Assembly: GCF_029868855.1 (NCBI RefSeq)
Contig: NZ_JARWOV010000231.1
Location: 28,082 to 92,081 of the forward strand
Reading direction: 5' to 3'
Origin: Nocardia carnea
Lineage (GTDB): Bacteria; Actinomycetota; Actinomycetes; Mycobacteriales; Mycobacteriaceae
Length of the DNA stretch: 64,000 nucleotides
This document shows, in pieces, positions 53,775-63,307 of the stretch; the first letter of the stretch is position 1, and every line of letters begins with the position of its first letter. Made by a program: the position numbers and the translations under genes. The notes below the pieces were generated by a model. That model was given only the letters and a program-made list of their open reading frames with translations, was not told the DNA's origin and did not search any database.

Positions 53775-54698
53775 TCATCGGCGCCGCGCGTGCGCGAAAG
53801 CCTGGGAGATCAGCAGGAAGCCCAGGGTCAGGGCGGACACCAGGATCAGGGGTCCGGCGGCGAACAGCGGATTGGTCTCGAGGTAGCGGTTGCCGTCGGC
53901 GAGGATCGAGCCGAGCGAGGGGTCCGGCGGAACGACGCCGATCCCCAGGTAGCTCATGGCCGCCTCGATGAATACCGCGATCGACATCGACAGGGCCAGT
54001 TGCACACCGAGCGGTTCGATCGAATTGGGCAGCACATGTTTGCGCAGTACCCACCAGGTGCTCGCCCCGGAGACGACCGCGGCCTCGACGTAGGGCAGCT
54101 CCCGGACCTTCAGCACAGAGGTCCGCACCAGCCGTCCGAATACCGGTATCTCGGCGAGGACGATCACCACCACGATCGCGCGGACGCCGGGCCCGAGAAC
54201 GGCGGCCAGCGCTATCGCGAGAATCAGCGCGGGAAACGCGAGGATGACATCGAATACTCGCTGCGCGACGATATCGGTGTAGCTGCGGACCGCGGCGAGT
54301 ACACCGATCAACGATCCCAGGGCCGCCCCGGCGGGTACCGCGACGAAGACGATCAGCAGATCGGCGCGGATACCGAAAAGGACCCGGGACAGCACATCTC
54401 GGTTCACATCGTCGGTCCCCAGCCAATGGGCGCCGCTCGGTCCGAGCAGGAATGAGGCGTCCAGCTGCTCGTCGGGTGCGTACGGGGCCAGCACAGGGGC
54501 GAGCACACCGAGCGCGACGACGATCCCCACGAGCACCAGCCCGGCGAGTCCGCGGCCGTGCAATACGGCGTGCCACAGTGGTTCCGCGGTCCCCCGCGGA
54601 TCGCGGTCGGCCGGTGTCTCCGGGATCAGGCCCGGCGCGATATCCAGCTCCGTATCGGGCGGCGCCGTCGCAGGTTCACGATCGATCAGTTCACTCAT
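53775..54698 (-). CDS. ABC transporter permease, DppC/OppC-like
   Basis: 307 aa, about six membrane helices, cytosolic N-terminus of about 45 residues. The EAA loop that contacts the ATPase reads EAAVVSGASTWWVLRKHVLP. The ATG overlaps the stop of the preceding permease gene (ATGA). Part of a four-gene importer operon. Confidence 0.93.
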   Translation of the reverse strand: MSELIDREPATAPPDTELDIAPGLIPETPADRDPRGTAEPLWHAVLHGRGLAGLVLVGIVVALGVLAPVLAPYAPDEQLDASFLLGPSGAHWLGTDDVNRDVLSRVLFGIRADLLIVFVAVPAGAALGSLIGVLAAVRSYTDIVAQRVFDVILAFPALILAIALAAVLGPGVRAIVVVIVLAEIPVFGRLVRTSVLKVRELPYVEAAVVSGASTWWVLRKHVLPNSIEPLGVQLALSMSIAVFIEAAMSYLGIGVVPPDPSLGSILADGNRYLETNPLFAAGPLILVSALTLGFLLISQAFAHARRR

Positions 54699-55654
54699 GC
54701 GGCACCTCCGAGCCGGATACGAGGATCGAGCCAGGCGTGCGCGATATCGGTGAGCAACTGCAACACCACGAACACCGCTACCGACAGAATGAGCAGTACC
54801 TGGACGAGCGGGTAATCGCGACTGTTGATCGCCTCCTCGGCGAGCAGTCCGAGACCCGGCCAGACGAAAATCGATTCCACCAGCACGGCACCACCGAGCA
54901 GACCACCGACCGTGATCCCGAGGACGGTGAGCGCGGACGGCAGCGCATTCGGCAGGGCATGTGCCAGGACCAGCCGGCGGCGTCCGACGCCCAATGCCTG
55001 CGCGGTGACGATATAGGGCTGGCGCAGTTCGGTGTGCAGGGCCTCCACCAGGAACCGCGTCAGGGCGGCACCGGCCGGAACAGCCAGGGTGAGGGCCGGG
55101 AGCAGCAGATACTGCGCCGCGATATCGGGACGGGTGAAGAATCCGTCGGGCGGCGTCCCGCCCGACGGGAGAATCGGCCAGGCGATTCCGAACAGCAGGA
55201 CCAGCAGGGTTCCGGTGATGAAGATCGGCAGCGCCGCGGCGGCCGAATTGCTCACCGTGACGACCGCATCGAGGATCCGGCTTCGGTAGATGACCGACGC
55301 GGTGCTCACCGTTACGGCGAACACGACGGCCAGCAGCAGGGCCGCGAGCGCGAGGGCCACCGTGTTCTGGGCACCGTAGGCGATGAGCTCGGCGATCGAG
55401 CCGCCGACTATATAGGACTTGCCGAGGTCGAAGGTGAGCAGATCACCGAGCCACGACAGGTACTGCACCACCAGCGGGCGGTCCAGACCGAGATCGGCGC
55501 GTACGGCGGTGAGCTGTTCGGGGGACGCGTCCGCACCGGCCAATGTCTCCTCCGGGCTGCCCGGAACCAGCCGGAGGACGGAGAAGACGAGGATCGAGGC
55601 GAGAAAGAGGACGAGAAGGGCCGACGGGAACCGCCGGATCAGATAGTTCACCAT
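54695..55654 (-). CDS. ABC transporter permease, DppB/OppB-like
   Basis: 319 aa, six membrane helices. Typical N-terminus YLIRRFPSALLVLFLASILVF-like, VPGSPEE motif and EAA loop TAQALGVGRRRLVLAHALPNA. Starts 15 bases after the binding-protein gene and overlaps the next permease gene. Confidence 0.93.
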   Translation of the reverse strand: MVNYLIRRFPSALLVLFLASILVFSVLRLVPGSPEETLAGADASPEQLTAVRADLGLDRPLVVQYLSWLGDLLTFDLGKSYIVGGSIAELIAYGAQNTVALALAALLLAVVFAVTVSTASVIYRSRILDAVVTVSNSAAAALPIFITGTLLVLLFGIAWPILPSGGTPPDGFFTRPDIAAQYLLLPALTLAVPAGAALTRFLVEALHTELRQPYIVTAQALGVGRRRLVLAHALPNALPSALTVLGITVGGLLGGAVLVESIFVWPGLGLLAEEAINSRDYPLVQVLLILSVAVFVVLQLLTDIAHAWLDPRIRLGGAA

Positions 55655-55669
55655 GATCGATTCCTGTCG

Positions 55670-57244
55670 CTAGCTGCGAAGAAGATAGGCGGAGCCGAGA
55701 TCCGGGTCCACGGTCCGAGTCCAGTCGAAACCGCCGAGACCCGTCGACACCACCACCTCGGCCTGGATCACCCCGATCTCCACGAGGAACAGCGCATCGA
55801 GGAGGTCCCGGTTCAGCGCCCGGTAGGACGCGACAGCCTCCGGCGAGGTCGGGTCCTGCTGCTTCCACGCCGCGACCGCGTGCGCCTGATACTGCGGGTC
55901 GACGAAGTTGGACGCGTTCTTCGTCGCGTTGAACGGGAAGGCGGAGACCGCGAGCGTCGACGGCGTCATCTGGGCGAACCCGTGCTGCGTCACCCACAGG
56001 CCGGGGAAGCGGCCGGCTACCAGCAGACTGGTCATCTGCGCGGCATCGGTGGGCACCAACTGGACCTCGATACCGACGTCGGCGAGGTTGGACTGGACGA
56101 TCTCGGCGATGATCCGGTCGGTCCGGCCGGCCGGATAATTCAACGGAACAGGTGCGACAGGCCCGATTTCGGTGACGAGGGCGCGAGCCCGGTCCACATC
56201 GCGGCGGTAGGTCCCGGCGTCCTGCTCGCTGTAGGCGGGCGAAGTACGCGGCCAGGGCAGACTCGACGCGTAGCCGTTACCGCGGAAGACGTCGGTGAGG
56301 ATCCGGTCACGGTCGATGGCATACGCGATGGCCTGCCGGAGGCGGATATCGCGCAGGGCGGGGGTGGCGAGATTGATCCCGATGTACTGGTTCGCCTCCG
56401 AGCCCGCCAGCAGGTGGCTGCGGAAACCGCCGCGGGACACGGCGAGTTCGGCATCCAGCGGCGACACCCCGTAGGCGGCGTCGAGCTGTCCGGTGCGCAG
56501 CTTCGTCACCAGGGCCTGCTCGTCGGTAACCACGGAAAAGGTGACGCCGTCGAGGTAGGGGCGCTGCCCCCAATAGTCGTCGTTGCGGCGCAACGACACC
56601 CCGACCTTCGGCTGCCAGGAGTCGAACCGGAACGGACCCGTGCCGTTGAACTCGCGTCCCTCCTGCAAGGCGCCGACAGTCGCCGAGTCGATGACCGGGG
56701 CGACCGCCAGGAGATCGAAGATATTGCCCGTCGGCTGCGACAGGGTCAGCCCGATCCGGAACGGGTCGCTGGTATCGAAGGCGGTGATGGTCGCCGCCGT
56801 GCGCCGGAACTGGGCGTTCCAGCCGGGGTCGGTGTAGGTGCGCAGGGTGTATTCGACGTCCGCGGAGGTGAACTGCTTGCCGTTGTGGAAGTGCACGTCG
56901 TCGCGCAGGGTCAGGTCGAGCCGTCGCCCGTCGCCGGACAGGCGCCATTCGGTGGCCAGTCGCGGTTCGGGAGTGAGCTTGTCGTGGGAGTAGCGCACCA
57001 GGGTGTCGAAAACGTTCGACGACACCCCGCCGTTGGCCGGGTTGTTGCTGATCGACAGGAAGTTCGCCGGGATCAGGTCGCGGTCCACACCGATCCGCGC
57101 GGTGCCGCCGGTCGGGGGCGCCTGCCCGGGTGCGAGTTCGGTCGCGGTGCCGGATTTCTGTAATGCGACCGCAGAGGTGCAACCGGTGAGCAGTGCGGCC
57201 ACAACCGTGAGCGCGGACACGGCGAGGAGCAAACGGGAGAGCAT
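55670..57244 (-). CDS. Extracellular solute-binding lipoprotein, family 5
   Basis: About 524 aa. Lipoprotein signal with lipobox LLTGC, so anchored in the membrane. SBP_bac_5 features: FDTLVRY, LRDDVHFHNGKQFTSADVEYTLR and RQAIAYAIDRDRI. This family binds peptides, nickel complexes, glutathione or other solutes. ATG at 57244 with AAGGA upstream. It is divergent from the arylsulfatase gene, so the cargo may be a sulfur compound or sulfate ester (inference). Confidence 0.92.
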   Translation of the reverse strand: MLSRLLLAVSALTVVAALLTGCTSAVALQKSGTATELAPGQAPPTGGTARIGVDRDLIPANFLSISNNPANGGVSSNVFDTLVRYSHDKLTPEPRLATEWRLSGDGRRLDLTLRDDVHFHNGKQFTSADVEYTLRTYTDPGWNAQFRRTAATITAFDTSDPFRIGLTLSQPTGNIFDLLAVAPVIDSATVGALQEGREFNGTGPFRFDSWQPKVGVSLRRNDDYWGQRPYLDGVTFSVVTDEQALVTKLRTGQLDAAYGVSPLDAELAVSRGGFRSHLLAGSEANQYIGINLATPALRDIRLRQAIAYAIDRDRILTDVFRGNGYASSLPWPRTSPAYSEQDAGTYRRDVDRARALVTEIGPVAPVPLNYPAGRTDRIIAEIVQSNLADVGIEVQLVPTDAAQMTSLLVAGRFPGLWVTQHGFAQMTPSTLAVSAFPFNATKNASNFVDPQYQAHAVAAWKQQDPTSPEAVASYRALNRDLLDALFLVEIGVIQAEVVVSTGLGGFDWTRTVDPDLGSAYLLRS

Positions 57245-57592
57245 TGTCGTGTCCTTGAGGAGGGTCCTCCCACGGAGCATGGGTAGAACGAGACGCGAAT
57301 AATCGGGGCCGATCCTGGATGCCGGGGGCCGGCCGTGGGCGAGGTCAGGGACCGTCAGCTACGGCAGCGGCAGCGCGCGCAGGCATAGTCACAGCGGGTC
57401 GGGGTTCCCATGGAATGGAAGCTAACACCATCGATGGTCCGGAGCCCGCGGTTGAAATCGCCGCGATTCCAACTACTCGGCGAGATCGTGAGCAAACGTA
57501 ATATTCTCCCGGCTCGAGCGGGAAATATTCCGTGCCGAGATACTTCCCCACCGCGGCGGGAACTACGCCGCTACGTGAAAGGAACTGCCACA
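57245..57592. promoter_or_regulatory. Divergent control region of importer and arylsulfatase
   Basis: About 348 bases with no supported gene. Contains an imperfect inverted repeat (57500-57529) nearer the sulfatase gene. Promoter elements cannot be assigned with confidence. Confidence 0.55.
57500..57529. promoter_or_regulatory. Inverted repeat, candidate operator
   Basis: AATATT-C-TCCCG - 7 bases - CGGGA-AATATT. Two 11-base arms with a single extra C on the left. AT-rich ends in a GC-rich genome and position 64 bases before the arylsulfatase start suggest a repressor or activator site, perhaps for sulfur control. Confidence 0.5.
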
Positions 57593-59929
57593 GTGACGGA
57601 TTCCGGTATTCCCGCCGACGCACGAGGATACGAGGGTTTCGGCGGACATATCGCGCGAACCAGCGCGGAATCGACACCGTGGTGGGCTCCGGAAACGAAG
57701 GCGCCCGCCGGTGCGCCGAATATCGTGGTCGTTCTGATCGACGATATGGGGTATTCGGATATCGGCCCCTTCGGCGCCGAGATCGATACCCCCAACCTCG
57801 ACCGGATCGCCGGTAGCGGGTACCGGCTGACGAACTATCACACCACCTCGGTCTGCTCGCCTGCCCGTGCCGCATTGCTCACCGGACTCAACCCGCACCG
57901 GGCCGGGTACGGCAGTGTCGCCAATTCCGACCCCGGTTTCCCCGGTCTGCGCCTGGAACTGGCCGACGATGTGCTGAGCCTGCCGGAAATCCTGCGCGCC
58001 AATGGGTATGCGACGCATGCCGTGGGCAAATGGCATCTGGCCCGCGATACCGATCTGGCCCCGGGACGCACCCGCGACTCCTGGCCGCTGCAGCGCGGAT
58101 TCGACAGCTATTACGGGTCGATCGAGGGCATGAACTCCTTCTTCTACCCGAATGCGCTGATCGCCGATAATTCCGTCGTCGATATCGAGGAATACCCGGC
58201 GGATTATTACGTCACCGACGACATCACCGACCGCGCCGTCGCGCAGATCAAGAGTTTGCGTGCCCACGACGCCGACAAACCCTTCTTCCTGTACTTCGCG
58301 CATATCGCCATGCACGGACCGCACCAGGCGAAACCGGCGGACCTGGCCAAGTACCGCGGCCGGTACGCCGAAGGCTGGGACGAAATCCGGCGCAAGCGGT
58401 TCGAGGCGCAGAAAGCGGCGGGTTTCTTCGCGCCGGATACGAAGATGGCCGAGCGCAATACCGAACCCGGCTACGACGCCCCGCCGTGGGATGAGCTCAG
58501 CGCGGAGGAGCAGCGGCGTTACGTCCGCTACCAGGAGGTGTACGCGGCGATGGTCGACAGTATCGACCAGAGCGTCGGCAAAATTCTCGACACCCTCGAC
58601 GAACTGGGCGAAACCGATAACACCATCATCGTGTTCACCTCCGACAACGGTGGGACCGCCGAAGGTGGCGCGGCGGGTACCCGCTCGTATTTCAGCCAGT
58701 TCGTGCACGGGCCGGTACCGCAGGATTGGGTCCGCGATGTCCCGCTCGACGAGGAGCTCATCGGCACCGACAAGATCGGCGTCCACTACCCGCGTGGCTG
58801 GGGACAGGCCTCCAATACACCGTTCCGCTTCTACAAAGGGCAGACGTTCGCCGGTGGTGTCCGGGTGCCGTTCCTCATCTCCTGGCCCGCCGGACTGCGC
58901 CGGGACGGCAGCGACGACGGACTGCGCAAGCACTACTCCTACGTCACCGATATCACCCCCACCCTCCTCGACCTGGCGGGACTGCCGACCCCTGCGCACC
59001 GGCACGGCCGGCCCGCCCAGGAACGCGACGGCGTCAGTATCGCCGGCGTACTACGCGATGCCGCGCTACCGACCCCGCACACCGAGCAGTACGCAGAATT
59101 CGGTGGCCACCGCGGCTTCTACCGGGACGGCTGGAAACTGCTCTCATTGCATACCGATCCGGCCCGGGCCGACGATCCGCAGTGGCAACTGTTCGACGTC
59201 GAAGCCGATCCGGCCGAAACCACGGATATCGCACACCTGCACCCCGGGAAAGTCCGGGAACTGGCGGCGGCCTGGGACCGCGCCGCCTGGCACAACACCG
59301 TTTTCCCGATCCTCAACGACCGGACTGCGGCGGGCCGGCGCCCCGACGAGCGGCGGCTCGCCCGGCCGGTGAAGATCCTCACCGGTACCCCGACTCTGGA
59401 GCGGTACCGGTCGAGCGTGCTGATCCAGTACCGGGACTTCACCATCGACGTGGCGACCGACGAGATCGACACCGGCGCGGAAGGTGTGCTCGTAGCCCAC
59501 GGTGACCCGCACGGTGGTTACGTCCTCTACGTCGAAGAGGGGCGAATCGTGTTCGCGCTGAACAGTTACGGTCGCGTGGGCCGGACATCGGCACCGCTGC
59601 CCACGGGCGTCGTGGGTATCCGGGTCCGGGCACTCGCCACCGAGAACGTGCGCTGGAATTTCACCCTCGCCGTCACCGACGCGGCCGGGACGACCACCGA
59701 TATCGCCACCCTCGACGATCAATTCCAGCTGGTCGGAATGGCGCCGTGGACCGGGATCTCGGTGGGCGTGGACGCCCGCGGCCCCGTCGACTGGGAACTG
59801 CGCGAACGCCGCGGCCCCTTCCGCTTCTCCGGCCGGCTGCGCTCGGTGACTTACACGCCGGGCGAAGTACGCGTTCCCGCCCCGGTAATCCGCGAAGTGG
59901 AGGAACTGGCGGAGGCGATGGCCGACTGA
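57593..59929 (+). CDS. Arylsulfatase (formylglycine-dependent, long type)
   Basis: 778 aa. Hydrolyses sulfate esters. The metal site IDDMGYSD lies near the N-terminus and the formylglycine signature CSPAR in TSVCSPARAALLTG, with the later HAVGKWHLA and FTSDNGGTAE motifs. Length fits the long actinobacterial arylsulfatases (AtsA/AtsB/AtsD-like). No signal peptide. The GTG at 57593 has AAAGGA 9 bases upstream; the frame reaching back to 57410 has none. It needs a formylglycine-generating enzyme, not present here. Divergent from a peptide-type importer. Confidence 0.93.
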   Translation: MTDSGIPADARGYEGFGGHIARTSAESTPWWAPETKAPAGAPNIVVVLIDDMGYSDIGPFGAEIDTPNLDRIAGSGYRLTNYHTTSVCSPARAALLTGLNPHRAGYGSVANSDPGFPGLRLELADDVLSLPEILRANGYATHAVGKWHLARDTDLAPGRTRDSWPLQRGFDSYYGSIEGMNSFFYPNALIADNSVVDIEEYPADYYVTDDITDRAVAQIKSLRAHDADKPFFLYFAHIAMHGPHQAKPADLAKYRGRYAEGWDEIRRKRFEAQKAAGFFAPDTKMAERNTEPGYDAPPWDELSAEEQRRYVRYQEVYAAMVDSIDQSVGKILDTLDELGETDNTIIVFTSDNGGTAEGGAAGTRSYFSQFVHGPVPQDWVRDVPLDEELIGTDKIGVHYPRGWGQASNTPFRFYKGQTFAGGVRVPFLISWPAGLRRDGSDDGLRKHYSYVTDITPTLLDLAGLPTPAHRHGRPAQERDGVSIAGVLRDAALPTPHTEQYAEFGGHRGFYRDGWKLLSLHTDPARADDPQWQLFDVEADPAETTDIAHLHPGKVRELAAAWDRAAWHNTVFPILNDRTAAGRRPDERRLARPVKILTGTPTLERYRSSVLIQYRDFTIDVATDEIDTGAEGVLVAHGDPHGGYVLYVEEGRIVFALNSYGRVGRTSAPLPTGVVGIRVRALATENVRWNFTLAVTDAAGTTTDIATLDDQFQLVGMAPWTGISVGVDARGPVDWELRERRGPFRFSGRLRSVTYTPGEVRVPAPVIREVEELAEAMAD

Positions 59930-59935
59930 CACACC

Positions 59936-60089
59936 AGCGAAGCGCCCGCCACCGATGCCGCGGCGACGACAACGGCGAAAGCGTGACTGCGGTCGCGAAT
60001 CCGACGTGGTCGCTCAGGGCGCCCAAGCCCAGGATCGCGACTCCGGCGACGGTGTAGGCACCGATGCGGCACGGCCTGGAGCGACGCAT
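59936..60089 (-). pseudogene. Possible remnant of a membrane transporter
   Basis: On the minus strand one frame reads GAYTVAGVAILGLGALSDHVGF (split here: GAYTVAGVAILGLG and ALSDHVGF), and after a one-base shift another reads HAFAVVVAAASVAGASL. Together they look like the last two helices of an MFS-like exporter. No start and no upstream part survive. High GC makes chance helices possible, so this is weakly supported. The remainder of the gap up to 60295 shows only the GAGGAGG site of the next gene. Confidence 0.3.
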
Positions 60090-60295
60090 GTGGTGCGCGT
60101 AGCCGATCTCGACGACCGCTTCCCCGGTCTGCTGAGCCTGGTGGCGACGTGGGAGCCGCCGGCCTGATCTCGGTGCGGATCATCGTCAGCGTTGTCTGTT
60201 ACCCATCGTCCTACTAATGTGTATCGTCACAAGCACCGGCCGCCGCACGTCCTAGCGACCATGCGGCCGGTGCAGGTGACGATCGAGGAGGATCG

Positions 60296-61198
60296 ATGAG
60301 GCTGTTCCGCGATGACGCCTCCGAACGGGTGACCGACCCGGGGGAGGTCGCGCTCAACGCCCGTAACGTCCATTTCGAGTGGACCGGCATTCCACTGCAC
60401 TGGATGAAATCCGATCCGATCGCCTCGCATGTACTCAACTCCTTGAACCTGCTGCTGCCCGAAGGCGAGCGCAGCTTCCTGGCGACCTTCGGCGAGGCAC
60501 TGCCCTTCGTACGGGACGAGAAGCTGCGTGCGGACATGCTCGGCTTCATCGGCCAGGAATCCATGCACGCGGAAACCCATGCGGGATCCCATGAACTGCT
60601 GCTCGGCGCCAATGGGATCGATCCGGCGCCGTACCTGGAACAGGCCGAGTACGTTTTCCGCAAGACCATCGGTCCGCGCCGGTCCACCGCCACCCGGGCG
60701 GGCCGGCAGCAGCTGGTGGATCGGCTCGCGGTGATCGCCGCCCTGGAACATTTCTTCGCCTTCCTGGGCGATTGGGTGCTCAACAGCGAACTGGAGAAGT
60801 TCGACGCGGATCCGCGGATGCTCGATCTGTATCGCTGGCACGGCGCCGAAGAGGTCGAGCACCGCAATGTCGCCCATGATGTGGCCGAATACTTCGGCGT
60901 CGGTTACCTGCGGCGGGGCGCGGTGATGTTACTGGTCTTTCCGTCGTTCCTGGTACTTCTGGTACGCGGGACCAAATTCCTGGTGCACCGCGACCCGTCC
61001 TTGCCGGACCTCGGATATCCGCGGCTGCTGGGACGGATTCTGCGGTCCATGTGGCGCGGCGCGCTCCCCGGTGTCCCGGCCCTGCTGATCAGTGCCCTGT
61101 CGACGTTCAAGCCCGGATACAGCCCGGAGTCGGTCGGGTCGACAGCGCAGGCCATCGCCTACCTCGCGCAATCACCGGCGGCCCGGGCGGCTTCGTGA
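60296..61198 (+). CDS. PF10118 metal-dependent hydrolase-like protein
   Basis: 300 aa. Predicted ferritin-like helical bundle with metal ligands in GQESMHAETH, AALEHFFA and WHGAEEVEHRNVAHD, the pattern of PF10118 (predicted metal-dependent hydrolase). The His/Glu pattern suggests a diiron site, possibly an oxygenase rather than a hydrolase. GAGGAGG lies before the ATG. The next gene, a ferredoxin-type reductase, overlaps its stop by 4 bases (GTGA), which suggests the two form an electron-fed enzyme pair. Confidence 0.88.
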   Translation: MRLFRDDASERVTDPGEVALNARNVHFEWTGIPLHWMKSDPIASHVLNSLNLLLPEGERSFLATFGEALPFVRDEKLRADMLGFIGQESMHAETHAGSHELLLGANGIDPAPYLEQAEYVFRKTIGPRRSTATRAGRQQLVDRLAVIAALEHFFAFLGDWVLNSELEKFDADPRMLDLYRWHGAEEVEHRNVAHDVAEYFGVGYLRRGAVMLLVFPSFLVLLVRGTKFLVHRDPSLPDLGYPRLLGRILRSMWRGALPGVPALLISALSTFKPGYSPESVGSTAQAIAYLAQSPAARAAS

Positions 61199-62292
61199 CC
61201 CGGCCCGCGCTACCGCTGCCCGCCGACCTCTACGGGCGGCGCCGCCGGGACCGTACCCTGCGGGTACTCGATGCCGTCGTCGACGCCCGGCTGAACTGGA
61301 CGGCACTGACCAATCGGCGTGACCTGAGTCCCCGCGTCGACGACCGGCGAATCCCCGTGGTGGTTACCGGACGCCGGGTGGAAGCCGCGGACGAAGACGT
61401 GGTGAGTCTGCGCCTGGCCGCACCCGACCGGCGTGACCTGCCGCGGTGGCGGCCCGGAGCGCATCTCGATATCGAACTGCCGTCCGGGCGCCTACGGCAG
61501 TATTCGCTCTGCGGCGACCCCGCCGACACCCGCGAATACCGGATTGCGGTGCGCCGCATCCCCGGCGGCACGGGTTCGAACGAAATACACGACGCGCTGT
61601 CCGTCGGCACGGCGCTGACGGTGCGGGGGCCGCGTAATGCATTTCCCTTCGCCGCACCGGGTTACGGGTCGCCCGCCCGGCGGGTGCGTTTCGTGGCCGG
61701 GGGAATCGGCATCACCCCGATCCTGCCGATGATGCGGCTCGCCGACACCCTCGGCGCCGACTGGTCGATGGTGTACACCGGGCGAGCCCTGGACACTCTG
61801 CCGTTCCTGGACGAGGTGCGCCGATTCGGCGATCGCGTGACAGTCCGCACCGACGACCGGTACGGCCTGCCGACCGCGGGAGAACTTCTCGGTGGAACCG
61901 GCACCGGAACCGCCGTGTACTGCTGCGGACCCGCACCCATGGTCATCTCCATCGCCGCGACGGTGCGTGGAATACCCGGTGTAGAACTGCATTCGGAGCG
62001 GTTCTCGCCACCGCCGATCGTGAACGGTATGCCGTTCGAGATCCAGCTGGGCGCAGGCGGCGAGGTGATCGACGTACCCGCCGACCGTTCCGCACTCGAC
62101 GTTCTGCTAGAACACCGGCCCGACCAGCCGTATTCGTGCCGCCAGGGCTTCTGCCGGACCTGCAAGGTCCGGGTGACGGCCGGTGAACCCGACCACCGCG
62201 ACCAGGTCCTGACCCCCGCCGAACGCGACCACGGCGACCTGCTGGTGTGTGTATCACGCTGCGCAGGCGGACGACTCGTCCTCGACCTCTGA
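61195..62292 (+). CDS. PDR/VanB-type oxidoreductase with C-terminal 2Fe-2S ferredoxin domain
   Basis: 365 aa. FAD/FMN domain with RQYSLCGDP, NAD-binding domain with GGIGITPILPM and YCCGPAPM, and a C-terminal plant-type ferredoxin domain with SCRQGFCRTCKVRV (cysteines at CxxxxCxxC) and a final Cys in LVCVSRC. Transfers electrons from NAD(P)H to an oxygenase. The GTG at 61195 overlaps the stop of the upstream gene, so the PF10118 protein is the likely acceptor. Confidence 0.93.
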   Translation: MTRPALPLPADLYGRRRRDRTLRVLDAVVDARLNWTALTNRRDLSPRVDDRRIPVVVTGRRVEAADEDVVSLRLAAPDRRDLPRWRPGAHLDIELPSGRLRQYSLCGDPADTREYRIAVRRIPGGTGSNEIHDALSVGTALTVRGPRNAFPFAAPGYGSPARRVRFVAGGIGITPILPMMRLADTLGADWSMVYTGRALDTLPFLDEVRRFGDRVTVRTDDRYGLPTAGELLGGTGTGTAVYCCGPAPMVISIAATVRGIPGVELHSERFSPPPIVNGMPFEIQLGAGGEVIDVPADRSALDVLLEHRPDQPYSCRQGFCRTCKVRVTAGEPDHRDQVLTPAERDHGDLLVCVSRCAGGRLVLDL

Positions 62293-62326
62293 GCCCACCA
62301 ACCGCCCACAGCACCAGGAGACCAGC

Positions 62327-63307
62327 GTGACGGTATCGATATCGGACTATTCGGCGACCGAACGAAAGGTGCACCACCGCGGCTTCGACCTCGCCGTCTA
62401 CGAATACGGCGATCCGGACGCCGAAACCGTCGTCCTGGTGCACGGCTGGCCCGATACCCACCACCTGTGGAACGGCGTGATTCCGCTGCTGGCCCAGCGC
62501 TTCCACGTGGTCGCCTACGATACGCGCGGCCATGGCGCCTCGACCCGCACCGCACGGGTCGCCGATTTCCGCCTCGCCGAACTGGCCGCCGATTTCTTCG
62601 CGGTCGCGGAGGCGGTGAGCCCGGACCGGCCGGTGCACGTCCTCGCTCACGACTGGGGCTCGGTACAGGTCTGGGAGGCGGTCTGCGAACCGGGTGCGGA
62701 TGCCCGGATCGCCTCGTTCACCTCGGTATCCGGCCCGAATCTCGACCATCTGGCCGCCTGGGTGCGGGCCCGGCTGCGCCGGCCCGGCCCGCGCAATATC
62801 TGGCAGCCGTTCACACAACTCCTGTCGTCGGCCTACACCGGGTTCTTCATGACCCCGGGGCTACCCCGGCTGGCCTTCGGCGTGCTCGCCACCGAACAGC
62901 GCTGGCGGCGATTCATCCAGCTCATGAACAACACCGCGGCGTCGACAATTTTCTTCGGGCCCACCCTGAAACAGGACATGGTGAACGGTCTGCTCATCTA
63001 TCGGGCCAATATCGTCGCGCATATGCTGAAGCCGCGTCAGCGGACCACCGACGTACCCGTCCAGCTGATCGTCGCCGGGCGCGATATCGCGGTCCGGCCG
63101 GCCGGATACGACGATTCGGCACAGTGGGTTTCGCGGCTGTGGCGCCGCGATGTCCCGGCCGGGCACTGGATGCCCTTCTCGCATTCCGATCTCCTCGCGA
63201 CCGCGACCACCGAACTGGTGGACGCGGTGGAGAAAGGCGAGTTCGCCGCGGAAGACGCGGCCCGGCTCCGGAACCCAGCCGTGGCTCAGGAAGCTACCTC
63301 CGGATAG
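62327..63307 (+). CDS. Alpha/beta hydrolase, epoxide-hydrolase-like
   Basis: 326 aa. Oxyanion motif VHGWPD and nucleophile elbow LAHDWGS, i.e. Asp instead of Ser as nucleophile, as in epoxide hydrolases and haloalkane dehalogenases. Catalytic His likely in AGHWMPF. The GTG at 62327 has CAGGAG 6 bases upstream. It is third in the operon after the diiron-like protein and reductase: an oxygenase followed by an epoxide hydrolase would make chemical sense (inference). Its end overlaps the end of the WYL gene. Confidence 0.88.
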   Translation: MTVSISDYSATERKVHHRGFDLAVYEYGDPDAETVVLVHGWPDTHHLWNGVIPLLAQRFHVVAYDTRGHGASTRTARVADFRLAELAADFFAVAEAVSPDRPVHVLAHDWGSVQVWEAVCEPGADARIASFTSVSGPNLDHLAAWVRARLRRPGPRNIWQPFTQLLSSAYTGFFMTPGLPRLAFGVLATEQRWRRFIQLMNNTAASTIFFGPTLKQDMVNGLLIYRANIVAHMLKPRQRTTDVPVQLIVAGRDIAVRPAGYDDSAQWVSRLWRRDVPAGHWMPFSHSDLLATATTELVDAVEKGEFAAEDAARLRNPAVAQEATSG

